DNA of 10,583 nt from Hemicentrotus pulcherrimus. Taxonomy: Eukaryota; Echinodermata; Echinoidea; Camarodonta; Strongylocentrotidae. Positions 8,788 through 10,583 of this stretch are shown piece after piece; positions within the stretch are counted from its first letter, which is position 1, and the number at the start of each line of letters is the position of its first letter. Position numbers and translations under genes: made by a program. The notes beneath the pieces were generated by a model. The model searched no databases, was not told the DNA's origin, and saw only the letters and a program-made list of their open reading frames with translations. The stretch lies in NCBI GenBank assembly GCA_003118195.1, contig BEXV01003307.1:23842-34424 (forward strand), written 5' to 3'.

Positions 8788-9597
8788 ATGGTATAAGTTT
8801 AATGCAACTGGGGCCTAGATCTTTTTCATAATTTCGTTGAGGGAAATGAGTTTGTATGAAAGATGTCACAAATGCTACATACATGTACTTGCATGCTACT
8901 CGTAGACTGTCAAACACACCTACAAACAATCCGTTTTTAGTCCTACCTGTACAGCTACTTTACAATTTAAAAGAGGGGAAAAAAAGAGAAAAGAAAATCA
9001 CCTTGACAATTGTTTGATATCCAGGGACGGGCATCAATAAACAGGAACCAAGGAACTGCCAAAACCAGTGAAAATACTTCACAGAGATACAATGTAATGA
9101 TAGAAAATGCATTAGATTGTATCTCTGATATGTTCACATAGCCATATATTAAAATATGCAGTGGCTACATGTATTTGATAGTTTTATTGAACAGTTTCAT
9201 ATGGTTAAAAGTTTTGAATTTGACACAACGCAAGATGCGTAGCTCATTTAATGATTTTTAGCTGTAGCATTTCTACATAGTGATACGGTCTTTCTTTATG
9301 TCAACTAGTTTGATTTTCATTGGGTATATACCAGCAGAAGTGTAGCTGTAGTGAGACAAAGGATCTTTTAATGGTCGGAAAATATATCAAATGTCTGTCA
9401 TTGTATCTCACCAAGTTGAGACAAAAAACATAGGTCAAGCATAATACTCACACATATCATGTTCTAGGAAATCCTTTAGATTATGTAAATTCATTCATTT
9501 ACACATGTACATCTATACCATGTCTAGGAATTAGCTTACAACGTACAAGAAAACAGGATGATGATTGAATATTTCATTCTTTTCCTCCAACTAGATT
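8788..9597. other. Non-coding AT-rich DNA with a small hairpin
   Basis: No exon or RNA gene is seen. A perfect 11-bp inverted repeat, agagatacaat (9083-9093) with attgtatctct (9116-9126), encloses 22 bp. TACATGTA words occur near 8881 and 9167. Confidence 0.5.
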
Positions 9598-9636
9598 TGA
9601 ATTCACCCCCCTTTTTTTGTGGAATGGGTGAATTCA
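9598..9636. repeat. Hairpin with 11-bp arms around EcoRI-like ends
   Basis: tgaattcaccc (9598-9608) pairs perfectly with gggtgaattca (9626-9636) across a 17-base loop containing a C run and a T run. It is too short and isolated to identify as a transposon end. Confidence 0.75.
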
Positions 9637-9658
9637 TCATAGGCGATAGATAAAGGTA

Positions 9659-9679
9659 GGGAGGGAGGGAGGGGTTGGG
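9659..9679 (+). other. Potential G-quadruplex (+ strand)
   Basis: Five G runs of 3-4 bases are separated by one A, one A, one A and TT. This matches the standard quadruplex pattern. A purine-rich stretch follows from about 9700 to 9790. Confidence 0.6.
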
Positions 9680-10583
9680 AGCTAGAGGGTCACTTTTGTC
9701 AAAGGAGAAAGAAAAAAAAAGAGACAGATTTAGAAAACAGACAAGAGATGAAGATTGATCAAGGGGAAGATAGGGATCGATGAAGCACTGGAGCAAATAC
9801 CCAGCTCATTGATATTACATGAAATACTGTACTATACAAATGGCTGAAAGCAAGCAGAAAAAGTACAAGTACAGAAAACAACAGTAGCTCAGATTTATTT
9901 ATTTGATAACTCTTGTCTAGATAGCCGATTTCCGTATGATGTAGAGGAGGAAATCCGTAGAGATTCAATTGCTCTTTCCTTTATCCTGCTCATGGCAGAG
10001 TGGGAGGTGTCAATTCGACCACTGAACGTGACAGATCCTTATGTGACCGACACTCAGCATTGAATCTAGGTCTATACTGTACATGTACATTCATATTTAC
10101 ACTACAATATCAATATATCTTTAGTGATTAGGTTGAACAATGTACATTATACATTAGAGTAGTGGACTAGCTAATAACTGTACATTGCTTATTTTATACA
10201 TTCAAACTGATAGATGTCCAAGTGTACATATAGTAAAAATTGCCTCTGATCTAGATGTATTTTGTCCTTTTTTCTATTACATACAGCAGAATAAATTATC
10301 GACTTGTAATAGATCTAAGATAAGTGGTTGCCTCTCTCATGCTTAACTTCTCTTGGGTGAAAATTGGCGATTAACAAATAATACCGGTAGCTCAATGTGC
10401 CTCAATGTACTGATCGAACAGTCTTGTGGTAGTTGTGATATATTCATAAAATAACACTTTAAGAGATTACATTTTAGTGATATTCACACTTTACATGTAC
10501 TACAGTAGCACAGGAATACTCCCATTACCACACTGTAGTTCTTAAAATAGGGATGTTCTCTACCTATGCATACATGTGCTTAG
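9680..10583. other. Non-coding AT-rich DNA, no gene seen
   Basis: A purine-rich tract (about 9700-9790) is followed by ordinary AT-rich sequence with TACATGTA words near 10080 and 10494. No splice-bounded open frame, RNA gene or transposon terminal repeat could be supported. Confidence 0.5.

Overview
This window looks like intron-rich animal nuclear DNA, most likely from an echinoderm such as a sea urchin. It is AT-rich and gene-poor, strewn with short non-autonomous transposable elements, and strongly enriched for the 8-mer TACATGTA (19 by-eye occurrences). The only secure coding sequence is one internal exon of a death-associated protein kinase (DAPK) at 6561-6782 on the + strand, with matching splice sites on both sides. 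The sea urchin assignment rests on the TACATGTA habit, the repeat types and about 5% divergence between two near-copies. It is an inference.

Layout. Positions 13-1200 and 1202-2705 are two copies of the same ~1.19 kb sequence, separated by a single N. Copy 2 carries an extra 306-bp MITE with 49-bp terminal inverted repeats and a 5-bp target duplication; copy 1 keeps the empty site. Because copy 1 stops, and copy 2 starts, exactly at the N, this is best read as two overlapping contig ends (probably two haplotypes) placed side by side by the assembler. From 2706 to 4121 there is a GC-richer unassigned stretch, a possible minus-strand LINE tail, a pair of ~110-bp degenerate direct repeats and a 21-G run ending in a second N (4122). 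From 4123 to 5344 I see nothing assignable. At 5345-5524 there is a repeat built on 17-bp GACCACC units, followed by a tRNA-derived SINE fragment (about 5550-5690).

The DAPK exon follows. It supplies the end of the glycine-rich loop, the ATP-anchoring Lys, the DAPK-specific basic loop, the helix-C Glu and the gatekeeper/hinge. Neither neighbouring exon is in the window, so both flanking introns run on from here; the upstream one could be as long as 6.5 kb within the window if the left end belongs to the same gene.

The downstream intron holds several non-autonomous elements: a TTAA-flanked MITE (6887-7212), a hAT-like MITE (7229-7449), a 16-bp tandem array that flips orientation (7523-7637) and a TA-flanked 371-bp MITE (8415-8785). 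The rest, to 10583, is AT-rich intronic or intergenic DNA with a few hairpins and two potential G-quadruplex tracts.

I see no operon, CRISPR array, rRNA, tRNA gene or complete transposase gene. The window does not convincingly show a new biological system. Its value lies in the assembly artefact with a built-in empty-site control, and in the dense cluster of structured mobile elements beside a conserved kinase exon.
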